From NCBI GenBank assembly GCA_039033855.1, contig JBCCBV010000021.1, positions 1 to 52,505 on the forward strand: DNA of 52,505 bases. The letters are read 5' to 3'. The translations under genes and the position numbers were made by a program. The DNA comes from JBCCBV01 sp039033855. GTDB lineage: Bacteria; Planctomycetota; Phycisphaerae; Phycisphaerales; Phycisphaeraceae. Below the pieces are notes generated by a model. The model did not search any database. It worked only from the letters and a program-made list of their open reading frames with translations, and was not told the DNA's origin. Positions 27,355 to 34,902 of this stretch are shown piece after piece (position 1 is the stretch's first letter; every line of letters starts with the position of its first letter).

Positions 27355-28791
27355 TTAACGCCGGCGACGCAGCAGCGCGGCCCCACCCAGGCCGAGCAGC
27401 GCGATCGATGCGGGCTCGGGCACCGCCGCAGAGCTGGTGAACCCGAAGTTGCCCGCGAGGATGTCGAAGTCGAGCAGGTCGACGTTGCCGTCTCCGTTGA
27501 AGTCGCCGATGGTTTCGCCGCCGACCGCGCCCGGGCCGACGCCGAAGTTGCCCGCGAGGATGTCGAAGTCGAGCAGGTCGACGTTGCCGTCGCCATTCGC
27601 GTCGCCGTCCACGGCGGTGGCGGTCAGCGGGCGGATCGAAACCGAGGCCACTTCCACGTTCAAACGGTCCACCGTGGAATCGCTGATCGCCTGGATCTGG
27701 AAGGAAACCAGCCCGAAGTCCTGCAAGCCGTCGCCTGGGTTGGTGAAGCCAAAGGTCTGCTCAATCGCCGATTCGCTGCCAGAACCCAGGGGGATGACAA
27801 TCTCGGTGAAGTCCACGCCGTTGAGCAGCGACGTATCGACATCGAACAGGAAGTCGTCGGAGCCCAGGCCGGGGCCGGAGTCGTCGCCATCGGAATCGCC
27901 GAGCAGGATGCGGAACGCGGTGGCCTCGTTGTCGGCGAGCAACTTGGCGTCGATGACCAATTCCGCATTCGGGGTGTCGAAGTCAAACGGCGTGTCGAGC
28001 GTGTAGCCGATGCCGCCAAACGAAGTGCCGGGGAAATCGCCGCCCGCGGCGACCTCGGCGTCGATCACAAACGTGTCGTTCGAGGTATCGACGGCGCCGG
28101 TCTCGGAAAACGAACCGAAGGTGAAGTTGTTGACCGCCGCGGCCTGCGTGGCCGGCGTGAGCGCGATCAGCGTCGGGTCGAGGGGGTCGACGATCTTGAC
28201 GCTGGCGACGTCGACGATCAGCGGGTTGGTCTCGCCGAAGGCGGATTGGATCTGGATCTGCGTCAGGCCGTAGTTCTGGACCCCGTCGCCGGGAAACAGA
28301 CCAAAGCCGGGCTGACTGAATACCGGCCCGGGCGAGAGCAGGTCTTGGGTCAACGTGGTGGGCACGCCGGGCGTGACGCCGGAGAGGTCGAAGAAGAACT
28401 GGAACTCTTCGCCGGAACCCGGGCCGTCGCTGTCGGCGAGCACGATGCGGAGGTTGTCCGCGACGTTGCCGGGTTGGACCGTGAGGGCGACCTCGAGTTG
28501 GACCGTGGCGGCGTCGAAGTTCGGCATGGACACGATGTCCGAGCCCGCCCCCCCGAACAGTCCGTTGGCCGCGTCGAAGTCGGTGCTGATGTTGAGGCTG
28601 AGCACCCCGCCGGTGGTATCGACGGCGCCGGGCACGTTGGCGGGGTCGAAGTCGCCGAAAGCGAAGCCGTTGGTGTCGAACAGCGCGGCGTCGAACACCG
28701 CGATGTCCAGGGCCGAGGCGTGTTGGGCGCCAAGACCGAGCGACGCGGCGACCAGCGAGGCGGTCGCGAAAGCAGGCGAGAAACGGTGCAT
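27355..28791 (-). CDS. PEP-CTERM protein with duplicated domain and dockerin-like repeats, under predicted LacI-type control
   Basis: A 478-residue exported protein. CACAGGAGGACTCTC fixes the start at 28791. Signal peptide residues 1-28 (QHASA). Two copies of one beta-rich domain follow, about 40-205 and 215-390, each with F-x-FGxF near its start, an L-x-D-SDG-x-GxG segment (DSDGPGSGEEFQFFFD, DSDGDDSGPGLGSDDF) and an ending like V-x-VASVxI. Then come two dockerin-like repeats (DANGDGNVDLLDFDIL, DFNGDGNVDLLDFDIL) and a VPEPASIALLGLGG tail with RRR. The same domain occurs singly in the 33662-34369 protein. Two operator copies overlap its promoter. A xylan-binding surface protein is a reasonable guess; no catalytic residues are recognised. 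Confidence 0.85.
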   Translation of the reverse strand: MHRFSPAFATASLVAASLGLGAQHASALDIAVFDAALFDTNGFAFGDFDPANVPGAVDTTGGVLSLNISTDFDAANGLFGGAGSDIVSMPNFDAATVQLEVALTVQPGNVADNLRIVLADSDGPGSGEEFQFFFDLSGVTPGVPTTLTQDLLSPGPVFSQPGFGLFPGDGVQNYGLTQIQIQSAFGETNPLIVDVASVKIVDPLDPTLIALTPATQAAAVNNFTFGSFSETGAVDTSNDTFVIDAEVAAGGDFPGTSFGGIGYTLDTPFDFDTPNAELVIDAKLLADNEATAFRILLGDSDGDDSGPGLGSDDFLFDVDTSLLNGVDFTEIVIPLGSGSESAIEQTFGFTNPGDGLQDFGLVSFQIQAISDSTVDRLNVEVASVSIRPLTATAVDGDANGDGNVDLLDFDILAGNFGVGPGAVGGETIGDFNGDGNVDLLDFDILAGNFGFTSSAAVPEPASIALLGLGGAALLRRRR

Positions 28792-28876
28792 GAGAGTCCT
28801 CCTGTGAAGTGAGCGTGAAGCGAAGCGGGGGGATGCGTGAGTCTGGTGCCGGCCGTATGGGCCCGGCCCTGTTTCT

Positions 28877-28905
28877 AGTATGCGCAACCGGTTGCAACAT
28901 TACAA
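28877..28905 (-). promoter_or_regulatory. Sigma70-type promoter for the 27355-28791 gene
   Basis: On the minus strand: -35 TTGTAA (28905-28900), a 17-base spacer and -10 CATACT (28882-28877). The spacer contains a perfect GCAACCGGTTGC, and a second copy overlaps the -35 box. Predicted start of transcription is near 28870, giving a leader of about 80 bases. Confidence 0.65.
28884..28895. promoter_or_regulatory. LacI-type operator, perfect copy
   Basis: Perfect 12-bp palindrome GCAACCGGTTGC lying wholly between the -35 and -10 boxes, with 4 bases after -35 and 1 base before -10. The same spacing occurs at the lacI-type gene's own promoter. Central CCGG palindromes of this kind are typical of LacI family sites. 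Confidence 0.75.
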
Positions 28906-28913
28906 CCGGTTGC
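28902..28913. promoter_or_regulatory. LacI-type operator, second copy (one mismatch)
   Basis: ACAACCGGTTGC on the plus strand, one base off the palindrome, overlapping the -35 box. Its centre is 18 bp from the first copy, so two dimers would bind on nearly the same face of the helix. Confidence 0.65.
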
Positions 28914-28988
28914 GCTGGGCGAATCGCAGAAATTTTTTGACGAAGGCAAGACATACTTTTCGTTCATAAATAACTTTCAATGAATGGC

Positions 28989-30722
28989 TTAAGCGTTGAA
29001 TCCGGCCGTGGCCGTTCTCGGCGTCAGGTCGTCTGAACCAAAGCCTGACACATGAACGCCCGGCCGGTAGTCCAAAGACTCGAAGTCGGCCGGGGTTCCG
29101 GCGCCCGAAAAGTCCTGAGACGCCAGCGCCACGTACGTGCCGGTGAAGCCCAGGTTCCGCGCGCAGTCGTCGGAGAGCAGGCTCATGTCGAGCGCACCGC
29201 CGACCGCATGCCACGCACGGCCGTCCGGGCTCACGGCGAACCGCAACGCGGCGCCGTTCACTTGCGCACGCAAGTACAGGTCACTCCACTCGCCGATCGA
29301 GACCGTCGGTCCGCCGGCGTCGCGCACCGCGCCATGCTCAGCGGTCAACACCGCGGCGTAGAGGCCGTGCTCGCCGTCGCGTGTCACGTACAGGTAGTGA
29401 TACGCAGCGGTGTCGTAGTACAGCAACATCCCGGCCATCTGCTGAGGTCCGTGCGGGCGGAACCGCATCCGGCTGGTGGCCTGGGCCTGGAAGTGCCGTA
29501 GACGGATGCCCACCAGGCTCTGCTGCCGAAGCGATTCGAGCGACGACCCGCCGCGGAGGCGCAGCCACTGGCCGTCGACGCCGGTCTCTAGCCAATCGGG
29601 GTGCGCTGGCGCACGCAAGGTGTTCACCGCGTCGTGCAGCGGGCCTTGCGCAAAGGCGATGCTCAATTCGCCTGCGTCATTCGGCGCCGGGGGTGGTTTC
29701 GGCGCGGAAGACAATGGCAGAGGCGACTCGAACTGCGCGGCGCCGCGACGACCGCCCTGCTTGAGCCGGAGCCAGCCGTTGTCGTCCCAAATCACTTGCT
29801 GAATCGCGGTTTCCCGGCCGAGCGGGCACCGGTGGGTGCCGGGCAACGGCCGACCGCAGAGGTGGGCCAAATACCAATCCCCGCCCGGCGTATCGACGAG
29901 CGACGCATGAGCGGTTTTCTGGAGAACAAGAGAATCATCACCGTCCGCCGTCAGCATCGGATTCTTCGGATCGACCTCGTATGGCCCCCAGATCGAACGC
30001 GACCGCGCCATCGTGACCGCGTGCTCGTAACTGGTGCCACCCTCGGCGGTCAACAAGTAGTACCAACCGTCGCGGCGGTACAGGTGCGGCCCCTCGACCA
30101 GGCCGAGGTCGGTGCCGCGGAAGATGGTTCGGGCCGGGCCGACCAACTGTTGCGCTTCGGCGTCGTATTCCTGAAGTTGGATGCCGTTGAACCGCTCGGC
30201 GCCGGGGCGGGGGTCGGTGGTCATCTGTACGAACCACTTACGGGCGTCGTGGTCGTGAAACAGCGACGCGTCGAACCCCACGCCGTTGACAAACACCGGG
30301 TCGGACCATGGGCCGGCCGGGTCTTTGGCGGTCACGATGTAGTTGCGGTCGTCGAAGTAGCTCGGCCGTGACTGCACCACCGTGTACACGAGGTAGAACA
30401 GCTCGGCGTCGGCGTCGTAGCTCAAGCAGGGCGCCCAGATGCCGCCGTGGTCGGGCACGCCGACCATGTCGAGTTGGCTCGGCCGGGTCAGGGCGTAGCC
30501 GATCGGCGACCAGCGGGCCAAATCGCGCGAGTGGTGCAACCGCACACCCGGCCACCAGTGGAAGGTCGAAGTCGCCAGGTAATAGTCCTGCCCAACCCGC
30601 AGGATCGACGGGTCGGGGTGGAACCCGGTGAGCACCGGGTTCTGCACGGTGCGAGGCGTGATTTTGAGTTGGGCGTCGCCGCCGTGGGAACCGCGGGAAG
30701 CGACATCGGAATCGAGGAGCAT
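28989..30722 (-). CDS. GH43 family beta-xylosidase / arabinofuranosidase
   Basis: A 577-residue glycosidase without a signal peptide, so probably cytosolic, trimming imported xylo-oligosaccharides. The five-bladed propeller domain covers about residues 25-320: base D37 in GFHPDPS, pKa-tuning D151 in GFDASLF and acid E210 in LVEGPHLYRR. The C-terminal beta-sandwich, about 370-560 (VGIRLRHFQAQATSRMRF), is the layout of GH43 subfamily 11/12-type xylosidases. ATG at 30722 is preferred to an in-frame TTG 12 codons up. It is divergent from xylA, with operators between them. Confidence 0.92.
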   Translation of the reverse strand: MLLDSDVASRGSHGGDAQLKITPRTVQNPVLTGFHPDPSILRVGQDYYLATSTFHWWPGVRLHHSRDLARWSPIGYALTRPSQLDMVGVPDHGGIWAPCLSYDADAELFYLVYTVVQSRPSYFDDRNYIVTAKDPAGPWSDPVFVNGVGFDASLFHDHDARKWFVQMTTDPRPGAERFNGIQLQEYDAEAQQLVGPARTIFRGTDLGLVEGPHLYRRDGWYYLLTAEGGTSYEHAVTMARSRSIWGPYEVDPKNPMLTADGDDSLVLQKTAHASLVDTPGGDWYLAHLCGRPLPGTHRCPLGRETAIQQVIWDDNGWLRLKQGGRRGAAQFESPLPLSSAPKPPPAPNDAGELSIAFAQGPLHDAVNTLRAPAHPDWLETGVDGQWLRLRGGSSLESLRQQSLVGIRLRHFQAQATSRMRFRPHGPQQMAGMLLYYDTAAYHYLYVTRDGEHGLYAAVLTAEHGAVRDAGGPTVSIGEWSDLYLRAQVNGAALRFAVSPDGRAWHAVGGALDMSLLSDDCARNLGFTGTYVALASQDFSGAGTPADFESLDYRPGVHVSGFGSDDLTPRTATAGFNA

Positions 30723-30780
30723 GGATCGGTCCCGAAGGGTCCGCGAAACGGGAAACAAGAAAACGGGTGAAGCACGGCCC

Positions 30781-30792
30781 GCAACCGGTTAC
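30781..30792. promoter_or_regulatory. LacI-type operator in the GH43 leader (one mismatch)
   Basis: GCAACCGGTTAC, one base off the palindrome, 38 bp centre to centre from the perfect copy at 30819. It lies just downstream of the predicted GH43 transcription start, where it could block elongation or support a loop. Confidence 0.65.
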
Positions 30793-30807
30793 AGCTGCGA
30801 CGGTCCA

Positions 30808-30836
30808 AGGGTACCGGCGCAACCGGTTGCAATCAA
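30808..30836 (-). promoter_or_regulatory. Promoter for the GH43 gene with embedded operator
   Basis: Minus strand: -35 TTGATT (30836-30831), 17-base spacer, -10 TACCCT (30813-30808). The perfect operator GCAACCGGTTGC (30819-30830) directly follows the -35 box. The -10 box is weak, so the exact placement is tentative. Confidence 0.45.
30819..30830. promoter_or_regulatory. LacI-type operator shared by GH43 and xylA
   Basis: Perfect GCAACCGGTTGC in the 313-base divergent region between the GH43 gene and xylA. It lies in the predicted spacer of the GH43 promoter and its right end overlaps the -35 box predicted for xylA, so one bound dimer could repress both directions. Confidence 0.75.
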
Positions 30837-30855
30837 GCGTTTCCCGGAATATCCT
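30827..30855 (+). promoter_or_regulatory. Predicted xylA promoter
   Basis: -35 TTGCAA (30827-30832), 17-base spacer, -10 TATCCT (30850-30855). The -35 is formed by the right half of the operator at 30819. The leader to the xylA ATG would be about 174 bases and shows nothing else I can name. Confidence 0.5.
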
Positions 30856-31035
30856 GTCAAGCGACCTGGCTAGGCCGCCAACGCGGTGAGGGGCTTGGCC
30901 TACCCCGCACCTGAACCCCTTCCGTCGTAGCCTTGTCGCCTCGATCCGCCCGTTTTCGGGCGGTTTGGCGAGGCCCGCAATGGCTTTACCCTGCATCGCC
31001 TGTCCCGCCGGATCGCCTCTTCCTGGAGCCGTGCC

Positions 31036-32346
31036 ATGCCCGATTACTTCGCCGACGTGCCCACGATCGCCTACGAAGGGTCGGGCTCCGACAACCCGCT
31101 CGCCTTCAAGCACTACGACGCCCCGGCCGTTGTGGCCGGCAAGACGATGAAGGAGCACCTGCGCTTCGCCGCCAGCTACTGGCACTGCATGAAAGGCGCC
31201 GGCACCGACCCCTTCGGCGTGGGCACGCGGGTCATGCCCTGGCTCGACGCCGAGGATCCCATGACCGCCGCGCACCAGACCATGGACGCGATGTTCGAGT
31301 TCGTCACCAAGCTCGGCATCCCGTTCTGGTGTTTCCACGATCGCGACATCGCGCCCGAACTCCCCACGCTGCGCGCATCGAACGCGGCGCTCGATGAGAT
31401 CGTCGACCACGCCGAGCGGCTCCAACAGGCCACCGGCGTCGAACTGCTTTGGGGCACGGCCTGCCTGTTCGTCCACCCGCGCTTCATGGCCGGCGCCGGG
31501 ACCAGCCCCAGCCCCGACGTGTTCGCCCACGGCGCGGCGCAAGTCAAAAAGGCTCTCGAAGTCACCCACCGCCTCAACGGCAAGGGCTACGTGTTCTGGG
31601 GCGGGCGCGAGGGGTACGAAACCCTCTTGAATACCCAGATGAAACGCGAAACCGACAACCTGGCCCGCCTCCTGCACATGGCCGTTGATTATGCGAAGCA
31701 GGTCGGTTTCGCAGGCCAATTTTACATCGAGCCCAAGCCCAAAGAACCCACCGCGCACCAGTACGACTTCGACGCACAATCTTGCCACGCGTTCTTGCTT
31801 TCTCACGGGCTTGAGAACGACTTCCAACTCAATATCGAGGCCAACCACGCCACCCTCGCCGGCCACAGCTTCCACCACGACCTGGAGTACTGCGCTATCC
31901 ACGGGCTGCTGGGCTCGATCGACGCCAACCGCGGCGACCCGCTGCTCGGCTGGGATACCGACCAGTTCCCCACCGACCTGTACGACACCACCCGGGCCAT
32001 GCTCACCGTGCTCCGGGCCGGCGGGCTGACCACCGGCGGGCTGAACTTCGACGCCAAGGTCCGCAGGCAATCCACCGAACCCATCGACCTGGTCTACGCC
32101 CACATCGGCGGGATGGACGCCTTCGCCCGGGGGCTCAAGGCCGCGGCCACATTGATCGACCACGGCCAACTCGACGCCCTGGTCGCCGAGCGCTACGCCG
32201 GGTGGAGCAGCGACCTCGGTCAGCAAATCGAATCGGGCCAGGTCGGGCTCGCCGAACTCGAGGCCCATGCGCTGGGTGCGGATGTCCAAACCGCCCCGCC
32301 CGGCCGGCAGGAACGCATCGAGAACCTGCTCAACGAAGCCATATAA
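31036..32346 (+). CDS. xylA: Xylose isomerase
   Basis: A 436-residue class II xylose isomerase that converts D-xylose to D-xylulose in the cytosol for XylB. Catalytic H101 and D104 lie in FHDRDIAPE. Metal and substrate ligands include E232 and K234 (FYIEPKPKEPTAHQYDFD). VFWGGREGYETLLNT and the late GGLNFDAKVRRQS and AHIGGMDAFARGL are family signatures. GGAG lies about 9 bases before the ATG. Upstream operators point to xylose-linked derepression. It is separated from xylB by about 9 kb but in the same locus. Confidence 0.95.
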   Translation: MPDYFADVPTIAYEGSGSDNPLAFKHYDAPAVVAGKTMKEHLRFAASYWHCMKGAGTDPFGVGTRVMPWLDAEDPMTAAHQTMDAMFEFVTKLGIPFWCFHDRDIAPELPTLRASNAALDEIVDHAERLQQATGVELLWGTACLFVHPRFMAGAGTSPSPDVFAHGAAQVKKALEVTHRLNGKGYVFWGGREGYETLLNTQMKRETDNLARLLHMAVDYAKQVGFAGQFYIEPKPKEPTAHQYDFDAQSCHAFLLSHGLENDFQLNIEANHATLAGHSFHHDLEYCAIHGLLGSIDANRGDPLLGWDTDQFPTDLYDTTRAMLTVLRAGGLTTGGLNFDAKVRRQSTEPIDLVYAHIGGMDAFARGLKAAATLIDHGQLDALVAERYAGWSSDLGQQIESGQVGLAELEAHALGADVQTAPPGRQERIENLLNEAI

Positions 32347-32474
32347 AGGACTCGTTGGGCATGGCTTGCTGGCCATCGCACTGCGATCCAGGCGTAAACG
32401 CAGTCAATACAGTGGCTTACCATATTAGCCGCATGAAAAATTCGATGAATTTTGCTCGGATTCGATGTCACGGC

Positions 32475-32503
32475 TTGACGGGGTGCAACCGGTTGCGGAC
32501 AAT
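32475..32503 (+). promoter_or_regulatory. Autoregulated promoter of the LacI-family gene
   Basis: -35 TTGACG (32475-32480), 17-base spacer, -10 GACAAT (32498-32503), with a perfect GCAACCGGTTGC at 32485-32496 in the spacer. The operator offset (4 bases after -35, 1 base before -10) is identical to that at 28877-28905. Leader of about 33 bases to the ATG at 32543. Confidence 0.7.
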
Positions 32504-32542
32504 CACAACACGGTTCACATTTCTTGCGCTCCGCCTCTGCCC

Positions 32543-33574
32543 ATGTCCGCACCCACGCTCAAACCCAAACCCACGCTGTCTGACATCGCCGAGCGATGCC
32601 AGTTATCCAAGGGCACGGTCAGCCGGGCCCTGCACCTGTCGGACAAAGACAGCCCGGTCAGCGAGTCAACGCGCCAGCGGGTCCGCAAGGTGGCCCAGGA
32701 ACTCGGGTACCGCGCCAACTGGCAGGCCCAGGCCCTGAGCCGCGGACGCACGCACTCGGTCGGCTTGTTGTACGAGGGCACGGTGCCCATGCTCGACAGC
32801 GTGTACCGAGACATGCTCGAAACCTTCGTCCAAAAGCTGCGAGCGTTCGACTACCACCTGCAACTGGTGCCGGTCGACCCGGCCGGCATCTGGAGCGAGG
32901 CCCTGCGTGGCGGTCGCTTCGACGGGTGCGCGATGCTCCAAAACGCGCCCCGCCCGATCCTGAACGAAATCGCCGATGTCGAGATGCCCATCGTCCTGCT
33001 CAACGCCGCGGCAAGCGGCGGCGAGTCGACGGTTTGCCCCGACGATGAAGGCGGCGGCAGACTGGCGGGCGAGCACTTGCTCAAGCTCGGCCACCGCACC
33101 ATCGCCTACACCTACGACACCGACGCGGTACCGCACTTCAGCATCCGGACCAGGCAGCGTGGGCTGGAACAGGCCGTCCAAGAGGCCGGCGGACGGGTGA
33201 TGTTCTTCAAGGGCCACCAATACGAGGTCGCGCCCAAGCTGCTGGACCCCGCCAACGGCATCACCGCCACGGTGTGCTATTCGCACTTCGAGGCCACGCC
33301 GTTGCTCCAACACCTTTGGCAGCTCGGCGCCAAGGTGCCCGACGACATGAGCCTGGTCGCGTTCAACGACGAGTTCCCGCTGGGCTCCCTGATCCCGCCG
33401 GTGACCACCGTGGGCGTGCCCGCGGCGCAGATCGGCTTGCACGGCGCCGAGATCCTGCTCCGGCAGATGCGCGGCACCACCAACGACGCCCGCCCTCGTC
33501 CGCCCAGCAAGAACATCATTCTCGAAGAATCGCTCATTATCCGCGCTTCGACCGCCAAACCGCGCAGCACGTAA
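32543..33574 (+). CDS. LacI family transcriptional regulator, probable xylan/xylose regulator
   Basis: A 343-residue regulator. The helix-turn-helix is at about 11-35 (TLSDIAERCQLSKGTVSRAL), and the hinge helix near 61-68 (QAQALSRG) inserts in the minor groove at the central CG step in this family. The ligand-binding periplasmic-binding-protein-like domain follows (SVGLLYEGTVPMLDS to SLVAFNDEFPLG). ATG at 32543 is chosen because the operator and promoter lie upstream of it; a longer frame from 32465 would place them inside the gene. Neighbours and operator copies argue that it represses xylA, GH43 and two PEP-CTERM genes as well as itself. The effector, xylose or a xylo-oligosaccharide, is inference. 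Confidence 0.9.
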   Translation: MSAPTLKPKPTLSDIAERCQLSKGTVSRALHLSDKDSPVSESTRQRVRKVAQELGYRANWQAQALSRGRTHSVGLLYEGTVPMLDSVYRDMLETFVQKLRAFDYHLQLVPVDPAGIWSEALRGGRFDGCAMLQNAPRPILNEIADVEMPIVLLNAAASGGESTVCPDDEGGGRLAGEHLLKLGHRTIAYTYDTDAVPHFSIRTRQRGLEQAVQEAGGRVMFFKGHQYEVAPKLLDPANGITATVCYSHFEATPLLQHLWQLGAKVPDDMSLVAFNDEFPLGSLIPPVTTVGVPAAQIGLHGAEILLRQMRGTTNDARPRPPSKNIILEESLIIRASTAKPRST

Positions 33575-33661
33575 GCGCCATTTGTTCCGCGTCTGGGCCA
33601 AGCCCGGCCCGTCTCATCCCCTCGTTTTCAACCGCATTGGTTTCACCCCAAGGAGAAAGTC

Positions 33662-34369
33662 ATGACTCGCACTGCAACCGGTTGTATCGCCTCGATTTCC
33701 GCCCTTTCCGCCGCATGCCTGCTCGCGCCCGGCGCGTCGGCCGCCAACATCGTGCTCTTCAACGGCGGGGGAGACTTCTTCTCCGGCGTGCCCGGCGGTT
33801 TTGCCTTCGAAGACTTCGCTGGCGCCGTGACCGAAACCCCCACGTCGCTGATCCTCGACATCGCCACCGACACCAACGCCGCCAACGGCCTGTTCGGCGG
33901 GCTCGGCCGAGACCTGACCCAGGCCGACTTCGACCCCTCCGCGCACCAGTTCCGCGTCGTGTACCGGCAACTCGCGGACAACGCCGCCAACGACTTCCGC
34001 ATCATCCTGCGCGACAACGACGGCGACGATTCCGGCCCGGGCCTCGGCTCCGAGGACTACCAGTTCTTCGTCGACATGAGCTTCGCCGCCCCGCTCGGCG
34101 ACGGCTCCGGATTCGACGAACAATTCGTCCCGCTGACCCTGTTCGGCAACCCCGTGTTCCGCGCCCAATCGTTCGGATTCGCCAACGACGGCGACACGAT
34201 CCTCAACCCGGGCGCCAATCAATGGCAAGTACAGTCGCCCTTTGGCGGGCAAGACCGCCTGAACATCGAAATCGCCACGATCGAGATCATCCCGATCCCC
34301 GAACCCGCCAGCCTGAGCGCCTTGGCTTTGGGCGCAACGCTGCTCGGCCGACGCCGTCGCCGGGCGTAA
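33662..34369 (+). CDS. PEP-CTERM protein sharing a domain with the 27355-28791 protein
   Basis: A 235-residue exported protein with AAGGAGAAAGTC before the ATG. Signal peptide residues 1-27 (GASAAN). One beta-rich domain follows, matching each half of the 27355-28791 protein: GGFAFEDFAG, AANGLFGGLGRDL, DNDGDDSGPGLGSEDYQFF, and a final LNIEIATIEI. The tail is IPEPASLSALALGA plus RRRRRA. There is no dockerin-like part. It follows the LacI gene by 87 bases, and a near-perfect operator lies inside codons 5-8. Function unknown; co-regulation with xylan enzymes suggests surface binding of xylan. Confidence 0.83.
   Translation: MTRTATGCIASISALSAACLLAPGASAANIVLFNGGGDFFSGVPGGFAFEDFAGAVTETPTSLILDIATDTNAANGLFGGLGRDLTQADFDPSAHQFRVVYRQLADNAANDFRIILRDNDGDDSGPGLGSEDYQFFVDMSFAAPLGDGSGFDEQFVPLTLFGNPVFRAQSFGFANDGDTILNPGANQWQVQSPFGGQDRLNIEIATIEIIPIPEPASLSALALGATLLGRRRRRA
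33674..33685. promoter_or_regulatory. Possible LacI-type operator inside the coding start
   Basis: GCAACCGGTTGT, 11 of 12 bases matching the palindrome, spanning codons 5-8 of the PEP-CTERM gene. No -35/-10 pair surrounds it, so it would act as a roadblock if real. A chance match of this quality somewhere in 52 kb is not negligible. Confidence 0.4.
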
Positions 34370-34902
34370 AACAATCGCTCTTGGAAATCTCAGAACAGGC
34401 CCGCTTCACGGGCGCGTCGCTGCGACCACGCACGACGCGCTCTTGGAGCGGTTTTTTTCATGCGCTGCAGACTTGTATCTGCGCGAGCCAAGAGAGACCG
34501 CTTCGTGGCCGGATCGTCGTCGCCCCAAACTCCGTCGAGGCAACGACGAGCACCACGGCGTCCGCCAAATGGTGGTCATCCCAAGTCGATCCTTAAAGCC
34601 CGTTTGTTGGATACGGCCAGCGCGTTGCGCTTCGGCCGAATCAGGCCGCGGCGCTTGACACAGTGGAGAGGCCCGCTGCATCGCGCCAGTTCCAGTGCCC
34701 CCCCCTTCCGCGTGAACCCGCTGGGTCCGTTCTACCCGGCCGCTGCCCCGATCCAAGAGATGGTCACGCTTGAAGGGAGTACCTGGCCACGCGTGGTACT
34801 GTTACAGTAATTGTTCGGCGACCCCGACCCAAACGCCTCACGAACCACGTTTCACGGATTCTTGCCCCTTTATTCGTGCCAGACACGGCCGGAAACGCTT
34901 TC
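34370..34902 (+). other. 533-base intergenic region upstream of the symporter gene
   Basis: Holds a probable terminator at 34438-34458 and a palindromic cluster at 34778-34800 (AGTACC...GGTACT with CCACGCGTGG inside, 34787-34796) that may be an operator for the symporter gene. TTGACA occurs at 34655 without a convincing -10. Short open frames here lack ribosome sites and coding features. No GCAACCGGTTGC copy is present. Confidence 0.4.
34438..34458 (+). terminator. Probable intrinsic terminator after the PEP-CTERM gene
   Basis: CGCTC-TTG-GAGCG followed by G and seven T residues, about 70 bases past the stop at 34369. The stem is short (5 bp), but the T-run is the longest in the area. Confidence 0.55.

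Noticed and set aside
27346..27358. Operator-like TTGCCGGTTAAC at the end of the 27355 gene
   Set aside because: Several mismatches to GCAACCGGTTGC, at a stop codon rather than a promoter.
34443..34810. Small genes in the gap before the symporter
   Set aside because: Frames overlap each other, lack ribosome sites and have unconvincing composition; the first lies over a terminator.
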